This document shows positions 35,424 to 43,003 of a stretch of 43,055 nt of DNA, in pieces (the first letter of the stretch is position 1; every line of letters begins with the position of its first letter). This stretch comes from Aneurinibacillus aneurinilyticus ATCC 12856. Lineage in GTDB: Bacteria; Bacillota; Bacilli; Aneurinibacillales; Aneurinibacillaceae. Made by a program: the position numbers and the translations under genes. Below the pieces are notes generated by a model. That model searched no databases and was not told the DNA's origin. It saw nothing but the letters and a program-made list of their open reading frames with translations. Location of the stretch: assembly GCF_000466385.1 (NCBI RefSeq), contig NZ_KE952862.1, positions 8,510-51,564 of the forward strand, read 5' to 3'.

Positions 35424-35849
35424 TTAGGGAAGCGTTTTGTTGCTCTGGGCTTCCCAGCGACTTAACCGCTGACTGAGCTTATTTAATCTGCGCTTTAGTT
35501 CGTTGCTCCATTCTTCATCTTCTAGCTGTTTCGCAACGGACATCAAATCCAGCGCATTATCAATCTGACTGCGAAGAATATAAGAAATATTTCCATTATC
35601 TATGGAAACACAATTCTCAAATGTGCTGTCAACATGCTCTCCCGTTACATAATCGCGAAAGTCAACTTCGGGAGCCAAATCGGCCTGTGCATATTCCGAT
35701 AGTATATCATATTCTTCTTCTATCTCTGGATGAACGTCAATACGGTTGCACACAGGGCAATACAGAATAGGAACGTTATGAATCTGCGTCTTGAAATGAC
35801 GTAAACTGCCCAGCGCGCCGATCATACTGGCTCCGCAGCAAAAACTCAT
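35424..35849 (-). CDS. unknown protein with two Cys pairs
   Basis: The 141-aa soluble protein has Cys4-Cys5 (MSFCCGAS) and a zinc-knuckle-like CPVC at about 31-34 (LYCPVCNRID), followed by an acidic region and a helical C-terminus (ALDLMSVAKQLEDEEWSNELKRRLNKLS). The early Cys pairs suggest zinc binding, as in YgiT/MqsA-type fingers, but the rest does not match those. I do not recognise it. AAGGAGG lies seven bases before ATG. Repeat copy C lies about 100 bases upstream and presents TTGATA-N17-TATATA toward it. Confidence 0.6.
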   Translation of the reverse strand: MSFCCGASMIGALGSLRHFKTQIHNVPILYCPVCNRIDVHPEIEEEYDILSEYAQADLAPEVDFRDYVTGEHVDSTFENCVSIDNGNISYILRSQIDNALDLMSVAKQLEDEEWSNELKRRLNKLSQRLSRWEAQSNKTLP

Positions 35850-35947
35850 CCGGACTCCTCCTTTATCTATAGCAGCTATGCTAAAAGTGTCTATTTTCTA
35901 TTGTAACGATGAGGTTCTTCTTTTCCTATGCGTAATTACTGGAATTG

Positions 35948-36100
35948 TCTATATAGAAATCACTTGACATATTATCAAAAGTTCAAGTGGTTGAAAGGAG
36001 AAGATTCGGAAAAAAGAAGCAGGTGGATGCGCCCTGCGCTCCTTCTTTTCTTACCTCCCACCACAAACATGTGTCCAGTTATCAAATCAGATGTGCATGG
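35948..36100 (+). repeat. inverted-repeat element, copy C (internally deleted)
   Basis: The left end TCTATATAGAAATCACTTGA matches copy A closely. The core (35987-36064) starts GTGGTTGAAAGGAG and ends CTTACCTCCCACCAC. GCGCCCTGCGCT is joined directly to CCTTCTTTTC, so about 50 bases present in A and B are missing. The right end (TTATCAAATCAGATG) matches copy B. On the minus strand the left end reads TTGATA (35973-35978)-N17-TATATA (35950-35955). The element takes up most of the gene-free stretch 35850-36234; 36101-36234 shows nothing further. Confidence 0.82.
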
Positions 36101-36234
36101 CTTTCTATTATTCTACCATACCTGAAATAAAACAAGCATAGAAAATACGCGTTTTATTATATATGTATTGCTGTATCAACTTCATTATGCAAAAAAAGAA
36201 GCGGAGAATTCCGCTTCCAGTGAACCAAATCAAT

Positions 36235-36477
36235 TTAACACCAGCCCCAACCACAATCTTCCACATAACTGGAAGGATGAGTCGTGTCGGTTGAGTCTAA
36301 ACGAAAAATACGCTGCTGATCCACTGCGTATCCGGCATTCATCGTACAGGACGCCATATCAAATGGAATATGACCAATCTCCTGTCCATTCAGCGTTAGG
36401 ACAATACAATCTTCCGTCATTTCTCCACGCACTTTATTCGTGACATCAATCCGATTTACATCAGGAAGCTGTGACAT
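36235..36477 (-). CDS. yusG: YusG-like DUF2553 protein with Cys-Trp tail
   Basis: This 80-aa protein has the YusG-type DVTNKVRGEM and an acidic, beta-rich middle (DCIVLTLNGQEIGHIPFDMA). It ends in the unusual VEDCGWGWC. ATG 36477 with AAGGAGGG six bases upstream is chosen over a start ten codons further up. Position next to gcvH fits B. subtilis yusG-gcvH. Its function is unknown. The two C-terminal cysteines spaced by five residues are not part of the family pattern I remember and might bind metal or form a disulfide. Confidence 0.7.
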   Translation of the reverse strand: MSQLPDVNRIDVTNKVRGEMTEDCIVLTLNGQEIGHIPFDMASCTMNAGYAVDQQRIFRLDSTDTTHPSSYVEDCGWGWC

Positions 36478-36602
36478 GAGAATCCCTCCTTGTGTAAAAG
36501 ATAACAATAGTATGCCGAAGAACGCAGATTTTTATTATGATGGATTGTGATTTTGAAGAAAATCCGTCTGATAAAAATGAGATGAATTTTCTTAATGGAA
36601 AC

Positions 36603-36638
36603 AAAAAAACGACCCTAAACATAGAGAGTCGTTTTTTA
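36603..36638 (-). terminator. terminator of gcvH
   Basis: AAACGAC and GTCGTTT arms (about 36607-36634) with a seven-T run on the minus strand follow the gcvH stop. Confidence 0.85.
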
Positions 36639-36646
36639 CTCCATTT

Positions 36647-37027
36647 TTATTCCTTCACCATTTCCTCGTAAGCTTTTGCATCCATCAGCTTGCTTACTTC
36701 GCCCTCATCCGCTAACTCAACAACTATCATCCATGCCTTCTCATAAGGAGATTCGTTTACCAATTCCGGCGAATCTTCCAGTTCGCCGTTTACTTCCACC
36801 ACTTTTCCGGTAAGTGGCGCATACAGTTCAGATACCGTTTTAACAGATTCTACGCTGCCAAATGATTCGTTCTGCTTCACTTCATCTCCTACAGAAGGCA
36901 GTTCTACGAATACGATATCGCCCAGCTCGGATTGTGCAAAGTCTGTGATACCGATATACGCTTTATTTCCTTCTATACGTACCCACTCGTGCTCTTCGCT
37001 GTATTTCAAGTTTGCTGGCAAGTTCAT
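36647..37027 (-). CDS. gcvH: glycine cleavage system H protein
   Basis: The 126-aa lipoyl carrier protein has Lys63 in the conserved [16 protein letters not shown], the lipoylation site. It shuttles the aminomethyl group between the P, T and L proteins. In Bacillus it also serves as the intermediate for lipoyl transfer by LipL to other complexes, which ties it to lipA in this window. The other gcv genes are not nearby. The ATG follows AGGGGGAC. It starts just after the thioredoxin-like gene's stop (34 bases), so cotranscription is likely. Confidence 0.97.
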   Translation of the reverse strand: MNLPANLKYSEEHEWVRIEGNKAYIGITDFAQSELGDIVFVELPSVGDEVKQNESFGSVESVKTVSELYAPLTGKVVEVNGELEDSPELVNESPYEKAWMIVVELADEGEVSKLMDAKAYEEMVKE

Positions 37028-37061
37028 CTTTTCGAGTCCCCCTTATGTCTGCTTTAGATTA

Positions 37062-37514
37062 TTATTCCGCCTCATCTGGCATCAAGATACGATCCAGGCG
37101 TTTTTTTAGCATCTTTAACCCTTTCTCACCTGCCTGGTAGTGACGCAGCTTTTGTTCTGCATCAAAGAGGTAGTATGCAGGCACATATTGGTTCTTATAG
37201 GCGTCCACTAGCTTATAGCCATTGTCGATGGCTACAGGATGAATGAGTTCGTATTGCTTAATCGCCGCCTTTACCGGGCCCAGCTCCATATCCTTTTCCG
37301 AACGAGGCATATGGATGCTCACAACCTGAAGACCTCGCTCCTTATAACGTTCACGCCACTCGTTCAACTGTGGTAGCGTTTCTTTGCAAGCATGACAGCT
37401 AATGGACCAATAATGAACAAGAACTGGCGAGCCTTTTAGGCCTGCTTTTCTTACTTCACCATTGACCCACTCTGTTACACCGTCAAATGTCGGCATTTCC
37501 TCGCGCAGTTTCAT
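37062..37514 (-). CDS. cytoplasmic thioredoxin-like TlpA/ResA-type protein (YusE position)
   Basis: The 150-aa protein has a thioredoxin fold with the active site CHAC (Cys40, Cys43) in SPVLVHYWSISCHACKETLPQL, and the cis-proline region VPAYYLFDAEQKLRHY. The AhpC-TSA/TlpA pattern (MPRSEKDMELG insert) is present. It lacks a signal peptide or membrane anchor, unlike ResA or TlpA, and so should act in the cytosol. It occupies the position of B. subtilis yusE (thioredoxin-like) beside gcvH. ATG 37514 follows AAGGAGG by eight bases. Neighbouring peroxiredoxin suggests a redox partnership, which is inference. Confidence 0.8.
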   Translation of the reverse strand: MKLREEMPTFDGVTEWVNGEVRKAGLKGSPVLVHYWSISCHACKETLPQLNEWRERYKERGLQVVSIHMPRSEKDMELGPVKAAIKQYELIHPVAIDNGYKLVDAYKNQYVPAYYLFDAEQKLRHYQAGEKGLKMLKKRLDRILMPDEAE

Positions 37515-37632
37515 GTAAAACGCCTCCTTAAAAATAAAACACTCCAATTTTCTTCCACTTCTTAGTATAGGAATCAAAATCACGGAGTATTCGTGGAAGC
37601 GAAAACAATTCAAACGCAAGCAAATATAATTG

Positions 37633-37674
37633 TAAAAAAGGACCTAACAATTTCGCAAAAGTTAGGTCCTTTTC
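37633..37674 (-). terminator. terminator of the peroxiredoxin gene
   Basis: AAAGGACCTAAC (37637-37648) and GTTAGGTCCTTT (37661-37672) form a perfect 12-bp stem with a T run on the minus strand. Confidence 0.92.
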
Positions 37675-37711
37675 ATTACTCGTACATCGACTGCTCAAAG
37701 GGCAAACACTA

Positions 37712-38260
37712 TTACTTGCCTTGGAGATGAGCTTGTCCCGGACGCCAGTTCGCAGGGCACAGTCCGCCAGATTGGAAAGCTTGCAGCACACGAAGCGTTT
37801 CATCTACGCTACGGCCAACATCAAGATTGTGGATTGCGGAGTACATCAACGTTCCTTCTGGATCGATGATGAACAGGCCGCGAAGTGCCACACCTTGCTC
37901 TTCGATGAGTACACCATAGTCACGGGATACTTTATGTGTATTATCAGAAGCGATTGGGAAGTTCAACTTACCCAGACCATTCTCATCACGGGATGTATTA
38001 ATCCATGCACGGTGAGAGAACTTGCTGTCTGTGCTGACTGCCAGAATTTCTGTATCCAGCTCTTGGAATTGCTCGTAAGCGTCGCTCATTGCAGTGATTT
38101 CCGTTGGGCACACGAATGTGAAATCCAGCGGATAGAAGAACATAACCAGCCATTTTCCTTTGTAATCAGAGAGCTTCACATTACCGAAATTCTCACCGTC
38201 ACCTTGAGCGATTTCCATTTGGAAATCAGGAGCCTGCAAGCCTACTAAACGTTCTGCCAT
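37712..38260 (-). CDS. 2-Cys peroxiredoxin (AhpC/TSA family)
   Basis: The 182-aa protein reduces hydrogen peroxide and organic peroxides. The peroxidatic Cys51 lies in FYPLDFTFVCPTEITAMSD, and the resolving Cys168 in GGLCPANWRPGQ, typical of 2-Cys Prx. The C-terminal end (KGK-like) is of the Prx1/AhpC type. No ahpF follows, so its reductant is probably a thioredoxin; a thioredoxin-like gene lies downstream. AGGAGG lies nine bases before ATG. The promoter TTGACT-N17-TATGAT and a PerR-like box lie upstream. Confidence 0.93.
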   Translation of the reverse strand: MAERLVGLQAPDFQMEIAQGDGENFGNVKLSDYKGKWLVMFFYPLDFTFVCPTEITAMSDAYEQFQELDTEILAVSTDSKFSHRAWINTSRDENGLGKLNFPIASDNTHKVSRDYGVLIEEQGVALRGLFIIDPEGTLMYSAIHNLDVGRSVDETLRVLQAFQSGGLCPANWRPGQAHLQGK

Positions 38261-38289
38261 ATGTAACTACCTCCTAGTATAGAAATATT

Positions 38290-38314
38290 CTAATCCGGGA
38301 CAACCCGGAATAGT
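38290..38314 (-). other. hairpin in the peroxiredoxin leader
   Basis: CTAATCCGGG and CCCGGAATAG (about 38290-38314) form a 10-bp stem with one mismatch and a 4-base loop inside the untranslated leader, about 30 bases before the start codon. It has no T run and may stabilise the mRNA. Confidence 0.5.
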
Positions 38315-38336
38315 GAATGTTTTTTTGTTCTCCTTC

Positions 38337-38365
38337 ATCATAACAAGCAACAAGATGACAGTCAA
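38337..38365 (-). promoter_or_regulatory. sigma-A promoter of the peroxiredoxin gene
   Basis: TTGACT (38360-38365), 17 bases and TATGAT (38337-38342) on the minus strand give a close match to consensus. The leader would be about 70 bases. Confidence 0.8.
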
Positions 38366-38372
38366 TACAAGA

Positions 38373-38387
38373 TTGTAATTATTCTAA
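38373..38387 (-). promoter_or_regulatory. PerR-like box upstream of the peroxiredoxin promoter
   Basis: The minus strand reads TTAGAATAATTACAA, matching the PerR consensus TTATAATNATTATAA at 12 of 14 defined positions. It ends seven bases upstream of the -35. Fur and Zur boxes share this 7-1-7 form, but the gene favours PerR. Confidence 0.65.
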
Positions 38388-38456
38388 TTAAGCATGTTAA
38401 ACTTTTATGAAGAGGCTGTTACAGAAATGCAACACACATCACGTAACATGTGCAAT

Positions 38457-39650
38457 TTATGTAAAAAGTATTCCTGATTCTTTAATGCGCGTAATTACGT
38501 CTTTCAGAACGTCGACCGATTTCACCAAAGCAATGCGCACGTACCCTTCTCCTTGTACACCAAATGCATTGCCAGGGATTACGACCACACCGGCTTTTTC
38601 AAGCAGCGTAAACGCAAATGTTTCTGAAGTCCATCCACTTGGCACACGTGCCCAGACAAACATAGTCGCTTTCGGCTTCGGAATATTCCAGCCGATTTCC
38701 CTGAGCCCGTCTAACAAAACATCACGGCGAGTCTGATACAATATTCCATTCCCGTTTTCCTCGGGATGCTCGATGTCATGCTCCATCGCGGCTACGGCCG
38801 CTTCCTGAACAGCGAGGAATACACCGTAATCAATGTTGGATTTAATTATGGCTAACGATTTGATAACTTCACTGTTTCCGACCAAATAACCAATCCGGCA
38901 GCCAGCCATGTTAAAGCTTTTAGAGAATGAGTTGAATTCAACACCGATTTCTTTTGCGCCTGGTGTTTCCAAAAAGCTCGGCGGGCGGTAGCCATCAAAT
39001 GCCAGCTCCGAATAGGCAAGGTCATGGGCTACAATCATTCGGTTGCTAGTCGCAAAGGCAACGACCTCTGCGAAGAAATCCTCTGTGGCTATCGCCGCCA
39101 CAGGATTGTTCGGATAGTTTAGTACCATCAGCTTAGCCCTGTTCTTAATCTCCGTCGGAATATTCGAAAGGTCTGGAAGGAAATTATTTTCTTCACGTAA
39201 CGGCAGCGGATACACCTCTCCACCCGCGAGCGTAACACTGGCAAAATAAATTGGATAGCCCGGGTCCGGCACAAGCACAACATCTCCTGGATTAACCCAA
39301 GCCTGGGCCAGATGAGCCAGACCATCCTGCGATCCCATGAGTGACAATACTTCGCACTCTGGATCAAGCTCTACACCAAAACGATGGCGGTACCAACGGG
39401 CCGTCGTCTCTCGGAAACGGACGGAGCCTTCTGATGTCGGATACCCATAATTGTCCGGGTTCTGTACAGCTCTCGTGAGCGCTTCCATTACCAGCGGAGA
39501 AGGCGGCTGATCCGGGCTTCCAATACCTAGATCAATAACCTCCATACCACGGGCCTGTATGATCCGCTTTCTGCGGTTCATCTCTGTAAAAATGGCTGAT
39601 GTAAGCCCAGATAGGCGTTTAGCGGGCTGAATTGTACGCATTGTCTCCAC
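38457..39650 (-). CDS. class I/II PLP aminotransferase, DapL/AlaT-like
   Basis: This 397-aa fold-type I aminotransferase has the PLP lysine Lys244 in FNSFSKSFNMAGCRIGYL, NYPNNPVAA for substrate carboxylate binding and an Arg near the C-terminus (YVRIALV). The N-terminal VIDLGIGSPDQPPS resembles LL-diaminopimelate and alanine/aspartate aminotransferases; the exact substrate is not resolved. GTG 39650 has GGGAGG five bases upstream; ATG 39641 is too far from it. It starts 12 bases after the YusI-like gene and is probably cotranscribed with it. Confidence 0.85.
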   Translation of the reverse strand: METMRTIQPAKRLSGLTSAIFTEMNRRKRIIQARGMEVIDLGIGSPDQPPSPLVMEALTRAVQNPDNYGYPTSEGSVRFRETTARWYRHRFGVELDPECEVLSLMGSQDGLAHLAQAWVNPGDVVLVPDPGYPIYFASVTLAGGEVYPLPLREENNFLPDLSNIPTEIKNRAKLMVLNYPNNPVAAIATEDFFAEVVAFATSNRMIVAHDLAYSELAFDGYRPPSFLETPGAKEIGVEFNSFSKSFNMAGCRIGYLVGNSEVIKSLAIIKSNIDYGVFLAVQEAAVAAMEHDIEHPEENGNGILYQTRRDVLLDGLREIGWNIPKPKATMFVWARVPSGWTSETFAFTLLEKAGVVVIPGNAFGVQGEGYVRIALVKSVDVLKDVITRIKESGILFT

Positions 39651-39662
39651 ACGGCTTCCTCC

Positions 39663-40022
39663 CTACTTCCACGTTTTCTCCATTTCCTCTGCCTTGAAGC
39701 CGACAGTCACTTTTCCTTCTGCTGCAATCAGCGGTCGTTTAATCAGTTTACCATCTGTTGCAAGGAGATCTAGCATTTCTTCTTCGGACATATCTTTAAG
39801 ACGATCCTTCAGACCAAGTTCACGGTACGATTGTCCACTCGTATTGAAAAATTTCTTTAATTCAAGTCCGCTTTGCTGCCAATATGTACGAAGCTGTTCT
39901 TTTTCTGGCGGCGAATCTACAATCGGCACTTCACAGTAAGCAATGCCTTGCTCTTCCAGCCACTTTTTCGCTTTGCGACATGTGCCGCACTTATTATATA
40001 AATATGCTGTAATGTCTGCCAT
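39663..40022 (-). CDS. yusI: Spx/ArsC family protein (YusI-like)
   Basis: This 119-aa thioredoxin-fold protein has Cys12-x2-Cys15 (YNKCGTCRKAKKWL). The ArsC/Spx-type fold runs to the end (IKRPLIAAEGKVTVGF). In B. subtilis, YusI lies after gcvH and is an arsenate-reductase-like protein of unknown function. It differs from Spx by lacking the Spx C-terminal tail. It is unlikely to be a true arsenate reductase from this sequence alone. The start ATG 40022 follows AAGGATC, a weak site. An aminotransferase gene follows after 12 bases. Confidence 0.85.
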   Translation of the reverse strand: MADITAYLYNKCGTCRKAKKWLEEQGIAYCEVPIVDSPPEKEQLRTYWQQSGLELKKFFNTSGQSYRELGLKDRLKDMSEEEMLDLLATDGKLIKRPLIAAEGKVTVGFKAEEMEKTWK

Positions 40023-40150
40023 ATAGTCACGATCCTTCCGCTGTATAAATACAATTTTGACAAATTAACATGATTTTGTGTTTCAAACTCTTTGTGTATT
40101 CGATAGACAAGGTAAAAAATCCTTTTCAACTCTTCTACTTCGTTCCCAAA

Positions 40151-40176
40151 ACTTCCTGTCCACCTTGTCAGGAAGA
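40151..40176 (-). terminator. weak terminator of the ABC importer operon
   Basis: CTTCCTG and CAGGAAG (about 40152-40175) form a stem that overlaps the stop codon of the ATPase gene, followed by TTTTGGG on the minus strand. The T run is short. Confidence 0.5.
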
Positions 40177-40944
40177 GCGTTCAAGAAGAATCTGCGGGAT
40201 TTGCAAATTCGGATGGGTGACGATTAGAGGCTTTATTCCGTATACCTCTGACAGTAACTGTGCCTGCATAATTTCTTCGATGGTACCATTGTGCGTCATT
40301 GTGCCACCTTCCATTAGAATCAACCGATCACAGTATTGTGCAGCTAGATTCAAATCATGAAGCACCAGTACCGCCGTTCCACCCGTTTCCTTTCGCCATT
40401 CACGCACAAGATTGAGAATACCTACCTGATAGCCAATATCAAGATAGGTTGTTGGCTCGTCGAGCAGCAGCACCTCCGGCTCCTGTGCCATTGCACAAGC
40501 GATGGCGACCCGCTGACGCTCTCCACCGCTCAACTGATCCAGAAGCTTGCATGCCACCACCTCCAAACCGGTACGTGCAAGCGCATGCTGGATGACTTCC
40601 GCATCCTGCGCCGTATTGCGCCGAAAAAAGCCATGATACGGATAGCGTCCCATCGCCACCGCTTCCTCTACCGTAATTGGCAACGGCGCCATGCCTTCCT
40701 GACTAACGACCGCCATTTTGCGCGCCAGCATTTTCGAAGAATAGGAGGCAAGGGGCTTCCCATCCACCGAAACGCTGCCTGTTGATGGTGTGAGCAGGCG
40801 CGATACTACTTTTATGAGCGATGACTTACCGGAGCCATTCGGGCCGATAATTCCCAGCGTCTCTCCTCTTCTTACCTGAAAGCTAATGTTCGATAATATC
40901 TCCCGCTGTCCGATTTGCAGGCTTACGCCAGTTGCTTGAATCAT
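40168..40944 (-). CDS. ABC importer ATPase, FecE/BtuD type
   Basis: The 258-aa ATPase has Walker A (GPNGSGKSS, about 40), the signature LSGGERQRVAIA, Walker B (VLLLDEPTTYLDIG) and the H-loop (VLVLHDLNLAAQYC). This pattern is typical of iron-siderophore, heme and cobalamin importers. ATG 40944 has AAGGAG eight bases upstream; the longer frame to 41022 has starts too close to any site. It follows the permease gene by 25 bases and is the third gene of the importer. The substrate is not resolved. Confidence 0.93.
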   Translation of the reverse strand: MIQATGVSLQIGQREILSNISFQVRRGETLGIIGPNGSGKSSLIKVVSRLLTPSTGSVSVDGKPLASYSSKMLARKMAVVSQEGMAPLPITVEEAVAMGRYPYHGFFRRNTAQDAEVIQHALARTGLEVVACKLLDQLSGGERQRVAIACAMAQEPEVLLLDEPTTYLDIGYQVGILNLVREWRKETGGTAVLVLHDLNLAAQYCDRLILMEGGTMTHNGTIEEIMQAQLLSEVYGIKPLIVTHPNLQIPQILLERSS

Positions 40945-40969
40945 ATGCATGTCTCCTTCTCCCATATCG

Positions 40970-42028
40970 TTAGAAGAAACGTTGCCTTCTTTTACGCAAT
41001 AAATACCCAAAGAACGGAGCACCCAAAAATGCGGTAATTACACCAATGGGCAGCTCCTGCGGCTCCATTACGGTGCGCGCAATCGTATCAGCCGCAATGA
41101 GCAGAATGGCCCCCGCTACTGCGGACACCGGCAGCAGCACACGATGATCGGAGCCAACGATCGTCCGCATAATATGAGGGACAATGAGTCCCACGAATCC
41201 GATAACACCCGAAACTGATACTGCGGCTCCTGCAGTCAGCGAAGCAGCAATCAGAATCATCAGGCGTGTACGTTCTACATTCATGCCAAGATGATGAGCT
41301 TTTTGTTCTCCGAATGCAAGCAAATTCAATTCACCAGCAAACAGAAAAATAATAATGCCGCCGACAATAACATACGGTGCCACAACCACACCTGAAGACC
41401 AATCACTCAAGGTCAGGCTTCCCATCAGCCAATAAAAGATACGCTGCATTTTCTCGCCCGACATCGACATCACCAACGAAAGTCCAGCACCGAGAAACGC
41501 TTGTACGACTACACCGGACAAAAGCAGTGTTTCCATCTGAACCTTTCCGGCAATATAAGCAAGCCGATATACGACAAACAATGTCCCCATTCCGCAAATG
41601 AAGGCGATGAGCGGCAACGTCCACTGTCCGAAAAACGCAATGCCTTGTCCGAACATCATAAAACACGCAGCACCAAGTGAGGCTCCCGATGATACGCCGA
41701 GAATATACGGATCAGCCAATGGATTGCGGAGCACTCCCTGATAGGCCACTCCGGCTACCGCCAGTGCTGCACCGACCAGAACCGCTAGTAAAATGCGTGG
41801 CATTCGAATATTCCAAACAATGACTTCTGCCGCTTTAGACCAATCTTTCTCCATCTCAGGCATGAAAGGAACATGAGAAAGAATAATTTTCCATACCATA
41901 TAAAAAGATAGCTGCGCACTCCCTAATGAAACACTGCCGATAATTACGAACAGAAGTGCAAAAAGAAGGGGAAGCAGCCAGAATCCCAGCTTCTTCCCAA
42001 CCCTTCGTTGACCTTCCTTCAAACCCAT
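40970..42028 (-). CDS. ABC importer permease, FecCD/BtuC type
   Basis: This 352-aa membrane protein has about ten helices, typical of the BtuC/FecCD family: LRNPLADPYILGVSSGASLGA after helix 3 and the C-terminal GFVGLIVPHIMRTIVGSDHR. It forms a homodimer with the ATPase encoded next. The start ATG 42028 has a weak AAGGA close by; TTG 42022 is an alternative. It starts six bases after the stop codon of the binding-protein gene, so coupling is likely. Confidence 0.93.
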   Translation of the reverse strand: MGLKEGQRRVGKKLGFWLLPLLFALLFVIIGSVSLGSAQLSFYMVWKIILSHVPFMPEMEKDWSKAAEVIVWNIRMPRILLAVLVGAALAVAGVAYQGVLRNPLADPYILGVSSGASLGAACFMMFGQGIAFFGQWTLPLIAFICGMGTLFVVYRLAYIAGKVQMETLLLSGVVVQAFLGAGLSLVMSMSGEKMQRIFYWLMGSLTLSDWSSGVVVAPYVIVGGIIIFLFAGELNLLAFGEQKAHHLGMNVERTRLMILIAASLTAGAAVSVSGVIGFVGLIVPHIMRTIVGSDHRVLLPVSAVAGAILLIAADTIARTVMEPQELPIGVITAFLGAPFFGYLLRKRRQRFF

Positions 42029-42034
42029 CAGTCC

Positions 42035-42976
42035 TTATTTTTGAAATAACTCCGGATGCAATTTTTCTGCGATTTCTTTCAATCCTTCAGTAATGCGTGG
42101 TCCAGGACGGTTAACTACGTCGGAATCAACTGCAAATACCTTCCCTTCCTTTATCGCTTTTACCTGCTGCCACTTCGGCCGCTGCTTAATTTTTGCGGCG
42201 GCTTCCTTATCATAGTAGCCATATGTATTCAGGATTACATCCGGATTCCGCTGCAATACTTTCTCTTCAGATAGCTGCTTCCACCCGTCCAGATCGCCCG
42301 CTATGTTTTTGCCTCCTGCCATCGTGACTAAATCATGCATAAATGTACCTGTGCCAGCTGTAAACAGAGAAGGGTCCACCTCGATCCAAACATTCGGTCG
42401 CTTCTCTTGTGGCACATTTTTCACTTTATTCTGCACATCCTGTACGTCCGCTTTCATCTTGCTAACTACTTGACTCGCCTTCGTATCGTTACCTGTCACC
42501 TTACCGATCATTTCGATCGATTTGTAGATTTCATCGAATGTCTTTGCTTCCATTACAACTACAGGAAACCCTGTTTTGCGTAATGCATCAACAGCCTCCC
42601 CATTCCCTGTGTCCGCCAGGATGACATCCGGCTCTAGCGAGACAACCTTCTCTATATTAACTTTCAAGTCGCCTACTTTTTCTTTCTTTTTTACATCTGC
42701 CGGGTAATTATCGTAATTAGATACACCTACTACCTTATCGCCGGCGCCTACCGCATATGCGATTTCTGTTGCACTTGGCATAACAGAGACAAGTCGCTCC
42801 GGCTTCTTCTCAATCTTCACTTCTGTTCCGGTGCTGTCTTTAAGAGTAAGTGGAAACTGTCCTTGGACAGGAGTTTGTGCCGTATCACCGGAAGGCTTCG
42901 GTGCAGGGTTCGCACCGCATGCCGCTATTAAAACCATGAGCAACATCATTAATAGTATCGATGCATATTTCTTCAT
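42035..42976 (-). CDS. ABC importer substrate-binding lipoprotein, FecB/BtuF type
   Basis: The 313-aa protein has a lipoprotein signal with lipobox Cys20 (MLIAACGAN context) and a class III binding-protein fold. VSVMPSATEIAYAVGAGDKVVGVSNYDNYP and the block EPDVILADTGNGEAVDALRK are close to BtuF and FecB proteins. VSVMPSATE and SNYDNYP leans toward cobalamin or heme binding, but siderophores cannot be excluded. The ribosome site is weak (AGGGGCGAG). A promoter-like TTAAAA-N17-TATAGT overlaps repeat copy D. No cobalamin riboswitch or Fur box is seen in the 79 available upstream bases. Confidence 0.93.
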   Translation of the reverse strand: MKKYASILLMMLLMVLIAACGANPAPKPSGDTAQTPVQGQFPLTLKDSTGTEVKIEKKPERLVSVMPSATEIAYAVGAGDKVVGVSNYDNYPADVKKKEKVGDLKVNIEKVVSLEPDVILADTGNGEAVDALRKTGFPVVVMEAKTFDEIYKSIEMIGKVTGNDTKASQVVSKMKADVQDVQNKVKNVPQEKRPNVWIEVDPSLFTAGTGTFMHDLVTMAGGKNIAGDLDGWKQLSEEKVLQRNPDVILNTYGYYDKEAAAKIKQRPKWQQVKAIKEGKVFAVDSDVVNRPGPRITEGLKEIAEKLHPELFQK

Positions 42977-43003
42977 TGCTTGTCTCGCCCCTATACATAT
43001 GAA

